DNA of 46,834 bases from Streptomyces monomycini (GCF_022271435.1 NZ_JAFIQY010000014.1:1-46834), one strand, 5' to 3'; numbered from the stretch's first letter, positions 8,222 to 16,736 are shown. Notes: generated by a model from the sequence alone, not told the origin. Numbers and translations: made by a program.

Positions 8222-9163
8222 TCAGGCGCTCTCGGCCCGCACCCGGTCCAGCGCGCGCTGAAGGTCCTCCGGGTAGGCGCTCTCGAACTCCACCCACTGC
8301 CCGTCGGCCGGGTGCTCGAAGCCCAGCCGCATCGCGTGCAGCCACTGCCGGGTGAGGCCCAGCCGCTTGCCGAGCGTCGGGTCCGCGCCGTAGGTCAGGT
8401 CGCCGACGCACGGGTGACGGTGCGCGGACATGTGGACCCGGATCTGGTGCGTACGCCCCGTCTCCAGCTTGATGTCCAGCAGGCTGGCCGCCCGGAAGGC
8501 CTCGATCAGGTCGTAGTGCGTCACCGACGGCTTGCCGTCGGCCGTCACCGCCCACTTGTAGTCGTGCTGCGGGTGCCGGCCGATGGGGGCGTCGATCGTG
8601 CCGCTCATCGGGTCCGGGTGGCCCTGCACCAGGGCGTGGTAGCGCTTGTCGACCGTACGCTCCCGGAACTGCTGCTTGAGCAGGGTGTACGCGCGCTCGG
8701 ACTTGGCCACCACCATCAGGCCGGAGGTGCCGACGTCGAGGCGGTGCACGATGCCCTGGCGCTCGGCGGCGCCGGAGGTCGCGATGCGGAAGCCGGCGGC
8801 GGCCAGCCCGCCGATGACGGTGGTGCCCGTCCAGCCGGGGCTGGGGTGCGCGGCGACGCCGACCGGCTTGACGATCACGACGATGTCGTCGTCGTCGTGC
8901 ACGATCTCCATGCCCTCGACGGGCTCGGCGACGATCTCCACCGGTGGCGCGGCCTGCGGCATCTCCACTTCCAGCCAGGCACCGCCGTGCACCCGTTCGG
9001 ACTTCATGACTTCGGCGCCGTCCACCCGGACCTTCCCGCCGGCCGCCAGCTCGGCGGCCTTCGTACGGGAGAAGCCGAACATACGGGCCAGCGCGGCGTC
9101 GACGCGCTCGCCCTCCAGGCCGTCCGGTACGGGCAGGGTGCGGATCTCGGGAATCGTGCTCAC
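8222..9163 (-). CDS. rluD: RluD-family 23S rRNA pseudouridine synthase
   Basis: 313 residues from the GTG at 9163 (STIPEIRTLPV follows). An in-frame GTG at 9193 would add 10 residues and cannot be ruled out. An S4 RNA-binding domain lies at about residues 18-75 (ERVDAALARMFGFSRTKAAEL). The catalytic domain includes the RluA/RluD signature GIVHRLDVGTSGLMVVAKS with its active-site Asp, then KRYHALVQG and TGRTHQIRVHM. The family isomerises uridines in helix 69 or nearby rRNA sites. It lies downstream of lspA with an 81-base gap, the order seen in many bacteria, so the two are probably co-transcribed. Confidence 0.93.
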   Translation of the reverse strand: MSTIPEIRTLPVPDGLEGERVDAALARMFGFSRTKAAELAAGGKVRVDGAEVMKSERVHGGAWLEVEMPQAAPPVEIVAEPVEGMEIVHDDDDIVVIVKPVGVAAHPSPGWTGTTVIGGLAAAGFRIATSGAAERQGIVHRLDVGTSGLMVVAKSERAYTLLKQQFRERTVDKRYHALVQGHPDPMSGTIDAPIGRHPQHDYKWAVTADGKPSVTHYDLIEAFRAASLLDIKLETGRTHQIRVHMSAHRHPCVGDLTYGADPTLGKRLGLTRQWLHAMRLGFEHPADGQWVEFESAYPEDLQRALDRVRAESA

Positions 9164-9244
9164 ACCACCGAGTATGTCAGCCCGCGGTGACACTCCCGTC
9201 GGCCCCGGGTCGTCCGGGGCACGCGGCCCCTACGGCGCAGGCCC

Positions 9245-9922
9245 TCAGTCCTTGTGGACCGTGCCGTCCGGGTCCAGGCCGCGGAAGGACAGGATCACGA
9301 TCAGGATGCCGCCGCAGACGATCGCGGAGTCCGCGAGGTTGAAGACCGCGAAGTGGGCGGGGGCGATGAAGTCCACCACCGCGCCCTCGAAGACGCCCGG
9401 CGTACGGAAGATCCGGTCGGTGAGGTTGCCGAAGGCGCCGCCCAGCAGCAGGCCGAGCGCGATGCCCCACGGCAGGCTGTAGAGCTTGCGGGCGATCCGG
9501 ATGATCACCACGATCACGATCGCCGCGATGATGGTGAGGAAGATCGTCAGCGCCTCGCCGATGCTGAAGGCGGCACCGCGGTTGCGGATCACCTCCAGGC
9601 GCAGCAGCGAACCGATCACCTCGATGGGGGCGTGGTGCTCCAGCTTCGCGACCACCAGCGCCTTGCTGCCCAGGTCGAGGAGGTAGACGACGGCCGCGAC
9701 CAGGAACAGCGTGCCGATCCGCCGCTTGCCCCGGCCCTTGGTCCGGCCCGCGGTGGCACCGGCCTCGCCGCCGTCCGCGTTCTCGTCCCGGCCCTCGTCC
9801 GGCTGCTGCTCCCGCGACGCCGCCCTCTCGGCGCTCCCCCCGGCTCCCGGCACCGCCGCCGTCCCCGGCTCGGAATCCGGCCCGGTCTCCGGCGTACCGG
9901 TGATGCGCTCCGCCTCTGCCAC
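9245..9922 (-). CDS. lspA: lipoprotein signal peptidase (signal peptidase II) with long N-terminal extension
   Basis: 225 residues from a GTG at 9922, with GAGGGG 8 bases upstream. The family is usually 160-200 residues. The excess is an acidic, Ala/Gly/Glu-rich disordered segment at about 1-65 that ends in a basic patch (TKGRGKRR). Four membrane helices follow. The catalytic aspartates sit in GGAFGNLTDRI and FNLADSAI, and the conserved NRGAAFSIG is present. The enzyme cuts the signal peptide of diacylglyceryl-modified prolipoproteins before the lipid-bearing cysteine. It is upstream of rluD on the same strand and probably heads that operon. The 243 bases before it contain no gene. Confidence 0.93.
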   Translation of the reverse strand: MAEAERITGTPETGPDSEPGTAAVPGAGGSAERAASREQQPDEGRDENADGGEAGATAGRTKGRGKRRIGTLFLVAAVVYLLDLGSKALVVAKLEHHAPIEVIGSLLRLEVIRNRGAAFSIGEALTIFLTIIAAIVIVVIIRIARKLYSLPWGIALGLLLGGAFGNLTDRIFRTPGVFEGAVVDFIAPAHFAVFNLADSAIVCGGILIVILSFRGLDPDGTVHKD

Positions 9923-10165
9923 GTTGTGAGCCCCTCAGCCCGTCGAGTCCCGCACGCCAGGCCGCCCCCGGCTGAGGACGAGGGTACGGCACAGGCGTAC
10001 GGACACCGTGGGTACGGCCCCCTCGGCCTCGGGTGATTCATCCGCGGACCGCCACCGACCGCCCACCGGGCACCCGCCCCGACGGCCCCGACGGCCTCTG
10101 GCGGGCCCCCTGCCGCCACTCCCGCCCCTGCCCCCTCCCGCCTACCCCTCTCTCCTCCTCCGCCC

Positions 10166-11005
10166 CTACCGCCGCTCCTGCCGCTGCTTGCACTCCACGC
10201 ACAGCGTCGCCCGGGGGAACGCCTGCATCCGGGCCTTGCCGATCGGCTTGCCGCAGTTCTCGCACAGGCCGTACGTGCCCGCGTCCAGGCGCTCCAGCGC
10301 GCGTTCGGTCTGGAGCAGCATCTCGCGGGCGTTGGAGGCCAGCGCCATCTCGTGCTCGCGGGTGATGTTCTTGCTACCGGTGTCGGCTTCGTCGCCGGTG
10401 CCCTCGCCGGTGTCCCGCATCAGCCCGGCGAGCGCGTCCTCGGACGCCGTGATCTCCGCGCGCAGCCGCTCCACCTCGTCGAGCAGTTCCGTGCGGGCCT
10501 CGGCGACCTCCGCCGGTGTCCAGGGGTCCTCCCCGGGCCGTACGGCCAGCTCGCCGGGGGCGGCCGCGGCGCGCGCCTTGGGCACCGCGCCCGGCGTCCC
10601 GTCCTGCTCCGCCTCGGCGGCCGGTGCCCCGCCCGGAGTCTGCTTCTCCACCACCGTCTTGGCTCCCGTCTTCTTCGCGGGCACCGCCTTCTCGGCAGGT
10701 GCGGTCTTCTTGGCCGCCTTCTTCACGGCGGCCTTCCGGGGCGCGGGCCCGCCGTCCGCAGGGGGCTCCCCGGCCTCCTTCTTCGCCGCCTTCTTCGCCG
10801 TGGCCTTGCCGCCCGGCGTCTTCTTCGCCGTGTGCCCGGCCGCGGGCGGGTGCTCCGGCTCCTCCGCCGGGGTGTCCGGTACGGCCTCCGCGCTCATCGC
10901 CGTGGCGGCGGACGCCCGCTTCTTCGCCGCGGGCCCTGGCTTGTCGGCCGCGGCCTTCCCGGCATCCGCCGTGCTCTTCTTCGCGGCGGTCTTCTTCGCC
11001 ACCAT
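10166..11005 (-). CDS. DksA/TraR zinc-finger protein with long Lys/Ala-rich histone-H1-like N-terminal tail
   Basis: 279 residues from the ATG at 11005, preceded by AAGGGG. The C-terminal 120 residues are a DksA/TraR domain: a coiled-coil part (EVAEARTELLDEVERLRAEI), then a zinc finger with CENCG and CVECK cysteine pairs. DksA proteins enter the secondary channel of RNA polymerase and adjust promoter choice. The first 150 residues are disordered and full of KKTAAKK, KATAKKAAKKE and AAVKKAAKKTAPAEK blocks that resemble eukaryotic and actinobacterial histone-H1-like tails. Such a tail should bind DNA or RNA nonspecifically. It is divergent from ileS. Downstream (10108-10165) is a strongly C/T-rich stretch on the plus strand. 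Confidence 0.88.
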   Translation of the reverse strand: MVAKKTAAKKSTADAGKAAADKPGPAAKKRASAATAMSAEAVPDTPAEEPEHPPAAGHTAKKTPGGKATAKKAAKKEAGEPPADGGPAPRKAAVKKAAKKTAPAEKAVPAKKTGAKTVVEKQTPGGAPAAEAEQDGTPGAVPKARAAAAPGELAVRPGEDPWTPAEVAEARTELLDEVERLRAEITASEDALAGLMRDTGEGTGDEADTGSKNITREHEMALASNAREMLLQTERALERLDAGTYGLCENCGKPIGKARMQAFPRATLCVECKQRQERR

Positions 11006-11340
11006 GGCCGCGACCCCTTCACGTATGTGATCATGCTCGCGAATCGTGACCGGAACGATAAATCGCCTCAAGGCACGCGGCAACGGGACGCACCGCCCTT
11101 TCCGGCCCGGTCTCCCCCCGCGGCAGCCGGGTCTGCATCCGTTGTGCCCACCTGCCCGCGCGGTAATCCGCCAGCCCACGGCCCGCGCGGAGCCCGGCCC
11201 CGGCCGCCCGGCGCGCGGGCGCCGACTCCCGCGCCCTGCGTATCGCCATTCGGGTCACGCCCTCGGCGCCCGCTACCTCACTCGGCGCAGCCCGGAAAAC
11301 CGGTCGGCCCGCACCGTCGGTGCCCCGTACACTGTGGGCA
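11006..11340. other. divergent intergenic region between DksA/TraR gene and ileS leader
   Basis: About 335 bases without a credible gene. It must hold the promoter of the DksA/TraR gene (minus strand) and of the ileS leader (plus strand). TACACT at 11328-11333 is a plausible -10 for the ileS leader, since it would start transcription at about 11340, where the T-box begins. I see no convincing -35 for it and no further structure. Confidence 0.4.
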
Positions 11341-11621
11341 GCGAAAGGCGCCGACGGGACGAGTAGCGTCGTACGCAGCGATGAGCGATCCGGGGACGGT
11401 GCGAGCCCGGAGGCGTGCGCGACGTGAAGATCACCCCAGAGCCGCCGGAAGAACGCCCACGGACGGCCGGCAGGCGGCCCGCGGGTCAGTAGAACCGGCC
11501 TCGCGACCCCAATGAGGGGGCGGTGCAGCGCGCACCGCCAAGGAGGGTGGTACCGCGGGGGCCCAGGCTCTCGTCCCTCCGGACGGAGAACGCAGCAGGT
11601 GTCCGCCGGAGGAACGCCCCG
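11341..11621 (+). promoter_or_regulatory. T-box leader (tRNA-Ile sensing), translational type, before ileS
   Basis: The hallmark T-box GGTGGTACCGCGG is at 11546-11558, and its TGGT (11548-11551) can pair with the ACCA end of uncharged tRNA. Stem I is recognisable: GAGTAG at 11361-11366, a CGTCG/CGACG pair (11367-11371 with 11420-11424), AGCGATGAG and GGTGCGAG elements of the distal part, then GAAG followed by ATC at 11430-11432. I read ATC as the isoleucine specifier. No terminator hairpin with T run follows. Instead CCTCCGG at 11576-11582 is exactly complementary to CCGGAGG at 11606-11612, which contains the ileS ribosome binding site. The likely mechanism is therefore masking of the site when tRNA-Ile is charged and release when it is uncharged. 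Confidence 0.9.
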
Positions 11622-14600
11622 ATGTCACAGCCTCAGTACCGCCAGGTACCCGCCCAGGTAGACCTGCCCGCCCTTGAGCACGCGGTGCTCGATTTCTGGC
11701 GCGAGCAGAAGGTCTTCGCCCGTACCCTCCAGCAGTCCGAGGGACGCCCCGAGTGGGTCTTCTACGAGGGTCCGCCGACCGCCAACGGCATGCCCGGCGC
11801 CCACCACATCGAGGCCCGCGTCTTCAAGGACGTCTTCCCCCGCTTCCGCACCATGCGGGGCTACCACGTCGGCCGCAAGGCCGGCTGGGACTGCCACGGC
11901 CTGCCGGTCGAGCTGGCCGTCGAGAAGGAGCTGGGCTTCAACGGCAAGAAGGACATCGAGGCGTACGGCATCGCCGAGTTCAACGCCAAGTGCCGTGAGT
12001 CGGTGACCCGCCACACCGACGCGTTCGCCGACCTGACCACCCGGATGGGTTACTGGACGGACCTGGACGACCCGTACCGCACCATGGACCCCGACTACAT
12101 CCAGTCGGTCTGGTGGTCCCTCAAGCAGATCTTCGACAAGGGCCTGCTGGCCCAGGACCACCGTGTCGCCCCCTGGTGCCCCCGCTGCGGCACCGGTCTG
12201 TCCGACCACGAGCTGGCCCAGGGCTACGAGACGGTCGTGGACCCCTCCGTCTTCGTCCGCCTCCCCCTGACCTCCGGCCCGCTGGCCGGCGAGGCGGCCC
12301 TCCTCGTCTGGACGACCACCCCCTGGACCCTGGTCTCCAACACCGCCGTCGCGGCCCACCCCGACGTCACCTACGTGGAGGCCACCGACGGCCAGGAGAA
12401 GCTCGTCGTCGCCGAGCCCCTCCTCGACAAGGCCCTCGGCGAAGGCTGGACCACGACCGGCCGGACCTTCACCGGCCGCGAGATGGAGCGCTGGGCCTAC
12501 CGCCGCCCCTTCGACCTGGTCGAGCTGGAGGACGCCAACTTCGTCGTCAACGCCGACTACGTCACCACCGAGGACGGTACGGGCCTGGTCCACCAGGCGC
12601 CCGCCTTCGGTGAGGACGACCTCAAGACCTGCCGCGGCTACGGCCTGCCGGTCGTCAACCCGGTACGCCCCGACGGCACCTTCGAGGAGAACCTGGCCCT
12701 CGTCGGCGGCCAGTTCTTCAAGAAGGCCGACGAACACCTCGTCGCCGACCTCGACGCCCGCGGCCTGCTCTTCAAGCACGTCGCCTACGAGCACAGCTAC
12801 CCGCACTGCTGGCGCTGCCACACCGCGCTCCTCTACTACGCCCAGCCGTCCTGGTACATCCGCACCACCGCGGTCAAGGACGCCCTGCTGCGCGAGAACG
12901 AGGGCACCAACTGGTTCCCCGAGTCGGTCAAGCACGGCCGCTTCGGCGACTGGCTCAACAACAACATCGACTGGGCCCTGTCCCGCAACCGCTACTGGGG
13001 AACTCCCCTCCCCATCTGGCGCTGCGCCGAAGACCACCTCACCTGCGTGGGCTCCCTGGCCGAACTCACCGACCTCACCGGCACCGACCAGTCCGGCCTG
13101 GACCCGCACCGCCCCTACATCGACGCCGTCACCTTCCCCTGCCCCACGTGCCAGGGCACCGCGACGCGCGTCCCCGAGGTCATCGACGCCTGGTACGACT
13201 CCGGCTCCATGCCCTTCGCGCAGTGGGGCTACCCGTACAAGAACAAGGAACTGTTCGAGAAGCGCTACCCGGCGCAGTTCATCTCCGAGGCCATCGACCA
13301 GACCCGCGGCTGGTTCTACACCCTCATGGCCGTCGGCACCCTCGTCTTCGAGAAGTCGTCCTACGAGAACGTCGTCTGCCTGGGCCACATCCTCGCCGAG
13401 GACGGCCGCAAGATGTCCAAGCACCTGGGCAACACCCTCGACCCGATCCCGCTGATGGACCAGCACGGCGCCGACGCCGTCCGCTGGTTCATGGCGGCCG
13501 GCGGCTCCCCCTGGGCAGCCCGCCGCGTGGGCCACGGCACCATCCAGGAAGTGGTCCGCAAGACCCTCCTGACCTACTGGAACACGGTCGCCTTCCAGGC
13601 CCTGTACGCCCGCACCTCCCACTGGGCCCCCAGCGCCGCCGACCCCGCCCCGGCCGAGCGCCCGCTCCTCGACCGCTGGCTGCTGTCCGAACTCCACGCC
13701 CTCACCGACGGTGTCACCGACGCCCTCGAAACCTACGACACCCAGCGCGCCGGCAAACTCCTCTCCTCCTTCGTCGACGACCTCTCCAACTGGTACGTAC
13801 GCCGCTCCCGCCGCCGCTTCTGGCAGGGCGACAACGCGGCCCTGCGCACGCTCCACGAGGTCGTCGAGACGGTCACCCGGCTGATGGCCCCCATCACCCC
13901 CTTCATCACCGAACGCGTCTGGCAGGACCTGATCGTCCCGGTCACCCCCGACGCCCCCGACTCGGTCCACCTCTCCACCTGGCCCGAGGCGGACCGCTCG
14001 GCGATCGACCCGGAACTGTCGAAGCAGATGGTCCTGGTACGGCGCCTGGTCGAACTGGGCCGCGCCACCCGCGCGGAGTCCGGCGTCAAGACCCGCCAGC
14101 CCCTCTCCCGCGCCCTGGTGGCAGCCTCCGGTTTCGAAACGCTCTCCCCCGAGCTGCGCACCCAGATCACCGAAGAGCTGAACGTCTCCACCCTCGCCAC
14201 CCTCTCCGAGGTGGGCGGCTCCCTGGTGGACACCACGGCCAAGGCCAACTTCCGGGCCCTCGGCAAGCGCTTCGGCAAGGGCGTCCAGGCAGTCGCCAAG
14301 GCCATCGCCGAAACCGACGCCGCGGCCCTCTCCCTCGCCCTGCGCGAGGGCACGGCGACCATCACCGTCGACGACGAGACGGTCCCCCTCTCCCCCGACG
14401 AGGTCATCATCACCGAGACCCCGCGCGAGGGCTGGTCGGTGGCCTCCGACGCGGGCGCCACCGTGGCCCTCGACCTGGAGATCACCCCCGACCTGCGCCG
14501 CGCGGGCCTGGCCCGCGACGCCATCCGCCTCATCCAGGAAGCCCGCAAGAACAGCGGCCTGGACGTCGCCGACCGCATCACCCTCCGCTGGCAGACCCCC

Positions 14601-14762
14601 GACGAAGAGGTCCGCACCGCCCTGACCGACCACCAGGACCTCATCGCCGACGAGGTCCTGGCCACCGACTTCGCACAGGGCGAGGCCGACGACACGTACG
14701 GCCAGGCATTCGAGGACGAGTCCCTCAACCTGACGTTCCGCCTCAAGAAGACCGAGGCGTGA
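11622..14762 (+). CDS. ileS: isoleucyl-tRNA synthetase
   Basis: 1046 residues from the ATG at 11622, with GGAGGA at 11608-11613. It is a class I synthetase. The HIGH-type motif is GAHHIEARVF (HHIE at 61-64) and the KMSKS-type loop is KMSKH at 597-601. Between them lies the CP1 editing domain that clears Val-tRNA(Ile), with two Cys pairs (WCPRCG and PHCWRCH) that may bind zinc. The C-terminal half has the anticodon-binding helices. Length and motifs fit the long, eukaryote-like IleRS type found in actinobacteria, whose members are often poorly inhibited by mupirocin; that property is not shown here. Expression should follow tRNA-Ile charging through the T-box. A strong hairpin follows the stop. 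Confidence 0.97.
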   Translation: MSQPQYRQVPAQVDLPALEHAVLDFWREQKVFARTLQQSEGRPEWVFYEGPPTANGMPGAHHIEARVFKDVFPRFRTMRGYHVGRKAGWDCHGLPVELAVEKELGFNGKKDIEAYGIAEFNAKCRESVTRHTDAFADLTTRMGYWTDLDDPYRTMDPDYIQSVWWSLKQIFDKGLLAQDHRVAPWCPRCGTGLSDHELAQGYETVVDPSVFVRLPLTSGPLAGEAALLVWTTTPWTLVSNTAVAAHPDVTYVEATDGQEKLVVAEPLLDKALGEGWTTTGRTFTGREMERWAYRRPFDLVELEDANFVVNADYVTTEDGTGLVHQAPAFGEDDLKTCRGYGLPVVNPVRPDGTFEENLALVGGQFFKKADEHLVADLDARGLLFKHVAYEHSYPHCWRCHTALLYYAQPSWYIRTTAVKDALLRENEGTNWFPESVKHGRFGDWLNNNIDWALSRNRYWGTPLPIWRCAEDHLTCVGSLAELTDLTGTDQSGLDPHRPYIDAVTFPCPTCQGTATRVPEVIDAWYDSGSMPFAQWGYPYKNKELFEKRYPAQFISEAIDQTRGWFYTLMAVGTLVFEKSSYENVVCLGHILAEDGRKMSKHLGNTLDPIPLMDQHGADAVRWFMAAGGSPWAARRVGHGTIQEVVRKTLLTYWNTVAFQALYARTSHWAPSAADPAPAERPLLDRWLLSELHALTDGVTDALETYDTQRAGKLLSSFVDDLSNWYVRRSRRRFWQGDNAALRTLHEVVETVTRLMAPITPFITERVWQDLIVPVTPDAPDSVHLSTWPEADRSAIDPELSKQMVLVRRLVELGRATRAESGVKTRQPLSRALVAASGFETLSPELRTQITEELNVSTLATLSEVGGSLVDTTAKANFRALGKRFGKGVQAVAKAIAETDAAALSLALREGTATITVDDETVPLSPDEVIITETPREGWSVASDAGATVALDLEITPDLRRAGLARDAIRLIQEARKNSGLDVADRITLRWQTPDEEVRTALTDHQDLIADEVLATDFAQGEADDTYGQAFEDESLNLTFRLKKTEA

Positions 14763-14786
14763 CCACCGAGCCGGTCTGAGCACACG

Positions 14787-14819
14787 ACGGCCCCCGACGC
14801 ACCAAGCGTCGGGGGCCGT
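14787..14819 (+). terminator. hairpin terminator after ileS
   Basis: Perfect 14-bp stem (14787-14800 with 14806-14819), 5-base loop ACCAA, 24 bases after the ileS stop. Only two T residues follow, so efficiency is uncertain. Confidence 0.8.
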
Positions 14820-15110
14820 TGCCGTACAAACGGCTTGGGCGTTTCTATAGGACACCGACCCAAAGAGCACCGAAAGCCGCAATACGGCCAGGGCTCGGGG
14901 GTGCGCAGGGGTCTCCCCGCAGGCAGCCCGCACACTGGCCAGTTATGGCATGCACGAGGAGTCAAGGGTGCTGTGGGGGCACCCCCGGCCGGAGGCTGGG
15001 GGAGAGTGACCCCGGAGGGCCCCCGAGCCCCCACCCACCGGACCCATCGCGCAAGACGCGCACCCCCACCGGACCGCACGGCACGAGGCCACAGGCCACG
15101 CAAAAGAACC
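14820..15110. other. gene-free stretch between convergent ileS and divIVA
   Basis: No open frame here has coding character. The stretch holds a GC-rich hairpin of a repeated kind (separate entry, 14973-15004) and otherwise shows nothing I can name. It is bounded by the ileS hairpin and the divIVA terminator. Confidence 0.5.
14973..15004 (+). repeat. short GC hairpin element, copy 1
   Basis: GTGGGGGC, then a hairpin in which CCCCCGGCC (14982-14990) pairs with GGCTGGGGG (14994-15002), with one G-T pair and a 3-base loop. The same arms occur at 33834-33854 with only the loop changed. Intergenic position and conserved arms suggest a dispersed Streptomyces intergenic element. Its function is not known to me. 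Confidence 0.6.
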
Positions 15111-15139
15111 GGGCCCCCGGGGAATCACCCCAGGGGCCC
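15105..15139 (-). terminator. terminator of divIVA
   Basis: Arms 15111-15122 and 15128-15139 pair over 11 of 12 positions around an AATCA loop. Read on the minus strand the stem is followed within a few bases by TTCTTTTG (complement of 15102-15109), a T-rich tail. It begins about 58 bases after the divIVA stop. Confidence 0.8.
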
Positions 15140-15197
15140 AGCCCTGATTGCCGACCACGCGCTACACGCGACGACTACGCGCGAAGCGCGGCACCGC

Positions 15198-16322
15198 TCA
15201 GTTGTCGTCCTCGTCGATGAGGAACCCACGCATCGGCGACGGCGCCTGCTGCATCGGCTGCTGCCCCTGCGGCCGCACCGGAGCCATCGGCTGCGTCATC
15301 GCCGGCGACATCTGCTGCTGCCCGCCGTAGGACGGCGCGCTGCCCGAGCCACCACCGTGACCACCCATCGACTGCCCGCCACCCATGGCGTGGTTACCCC
15401 CCATGGACCCGGCACCGGCCGAAGCCATCGACGGCGACGGCGGCAGCGAGGCGGTCGCCGGCGTCCGCGGCGGCGCCAGCGAGTCGTCGGCCTGGTTCTC
15501 CAGCTGGCGCAGCTGGCTCTCCAGGTAGGACTTCAGCCGCGTACGGTACTCGCGCTCGAAGCCGCGCAGGTCCTCGACCTTGCGCTCCAGCGTGGCGCGG
15601 GCCGACTCCAGCGACCCCATCGCGACGCGGTGCTTCTCCTGCGCGTCCCGCTCCAGCGCGTCCGCCTTCGCACGGGCGTCCCGCTCCAGACCCTCCGCAC
15701 GCGAGCGCGCCTCGCCCACGATCTTGTTGGCCTCGGAACGGGCCTCCGCGATCGCCTGGTCGGCGGTCTGCTGCGCGAGCGACAGCACGCGAGCGGCACT
15801 GTCACCGCCCGGGCCCTGGCCCGGCTGCGGCAGCTGCGGGCCACCGTGCCCGCCGGGGCCGCCCATCGGGCCGCCCAGCGGACCGCCGGGACCCATCGGG
15901 CCGGGGCCGTGCGGACCCTGGGGCCCAGGACCGTGGCCACCGGGCCCGGCCGGGAGCCGCGGGGCTCCTCCGGTCAGCTGCGGCGGGCCGCCCAACTGCT
16001 GCTGTTGCTGCTGTTGCTGCGGCGGCACCGGCTGCGGACCGGATATGGCGGCGGGCACGGGAGCGCCGGGCCTGCCCTGCTGGTGCTGCTGCTGGTCCTG
16101 CTGCTGGTCCTGCTGCTTGCGCATGTTCTGCTGCTGGTTCTGCGCGGCGGCGCGCGTCGCGGCGGCCAGCTTGGCGCGCAGGTCCTCGTTCTCCCGCAGC
16201 AGTCGGGTCAGTTCGGCTTCGACCTCATCGAGGAAGGCATCGACCTCGTCCTCGTCATAGCCTTCTCGGAGGCGGACGGTCGTGAACTGCTTGTTCCGCA
16301 CGTCCTCGGGGGTCAACGGCAT
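15198..16322 (-). CDS. divIVA: DivIVA polar growth scaffold (Wag31 type)
   Basis: 374 residues from the ATG at 16322, with GAGGTGA upstream. The N-terminal DivIVA domain is clear (LTPEDVRNKQFTTVRLREGY then DEDEVDAFLDEVEAEL), which binds curved membrane. A Gln/Gly/Pro-rich linker at about 65-185 contains QQQQQQQ runs and many GGP and GPG repeats. A second coiled coil spans about 190-290 (SLAQQTADQAIAEARSEANK onward). A flexible tail ends FLIDEDDN. In Streptomyces DivIVA forms the polarisome at hyphal tips and directs tip extension and branching; it is essential there. The linker DNA is a run of CTG/TTG triplets and could change length by slippage. It is the last gene of the dcw block. Confidence 0.95.
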   Translation of the reverse strand: MPLTPEDVRNKQFTTVRLREGYDEDEVDAFLDEVEAELTRLLRENEDLRAKLAAATRAAAQNQQQNMRKQQDQQQDQQQHQQGRPGAPVPAAISGPQPVPPQQQQQQQQLGGPPQLTGGAPRLPAGPGGHGPGPQGPHGPGPMGPGGPLGGPMGGPGGHGGPQLPQPGQGPGGDSAARVLSLAQQTADQAIAEARSEANKIVGEARSRAEGLERDARAKADALERDAQEKHRVAMGSLESARATLERKVEDLRGFEREYRTRLKSYLESQLRQLENQADDSLAPPRTPATASLPPSPSMASAGAGSMGGNHAMGGGQSMGGHGGGSGSAPSYGGQQQMSPAMTQPMAPVRPQGQQPMQQAPSPMRGFLIDEDDN

Positions 16323-16371
16323 CTCTACTTCACCTCAACGTAGTCGTCGGCAATCGGCAAGACCGTATCGT

Positions 16372-16665
16372 TCACACCAACAACACCGTCCTCACGACGG
16401 TGATCAGGATGTAGACGATGATCATCAATACGAAGAAGGACAGGTCGAGCGCCACGCCCCCGAGACGCAGCGGCGGAATGACCCGCCGCAAGAGCTTGAG
16501 TGGCGGATCAGTGACAGTGTAGGTGGCCTCCAGAACGACCACCATCGGCTTGCCGGGTTGCCATGAACGGGCGAACTGGAAGACATAGTCCATCACCAGC
16601 CGGAAGATCAACACGATGAGGAAGCAGTACAACGCGATGTAGATCACCTGTCCAGCGATGCTCAT
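16372..16665 (-). CDS. YggT-family membrane protein
   Basis: 97 residues, ATG at 16665. Two hydrophobic segments (about 5-27 and 72-95) flank a short loop with the family motif DPPLKLLRRVIPPLRLGG. YggT proteins sit between sepF and divIVA in Gram-positive bacteria and are thought to help division or osmotic tolerance; the biochemical role is unknown. The gap is 49 bases to divIVA and 71 to sepF, which fits one transcript. Confidence 0.92.
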   Translation of the reverse strand: MSIAGQVIYIALYCFLIVLIFRLVMDYVFQFARSWQPGKPMVVVLEATYTVTDPPLKLLRRVIPPLRLGGVALDLSFFVLMIIVYILITVVRTVLLV

Positions 16666-16736
16666 CTGCGGTGCCCTCTCCCCTTGCCATGCTGTCGTGT
16701 TGGGCCCTTTCGGCCCGGTGTGCCCGGTGTTGCGTC

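Noticed and set aside
8135..9190. Plus-strand frame opposite rluD
   Set aside because: Shadow frame; the minus strand holds the conserved pseudouridine synthase signature.
11625..14933. 1102-codon open frame antisense to ileS
   Set aside because: Long antisense frames are expected opposite GC-rich genes with G/C third positions. The translation is low-complexity (V, G, A, D rich), matches no family, and ileS is unquestionably coding.
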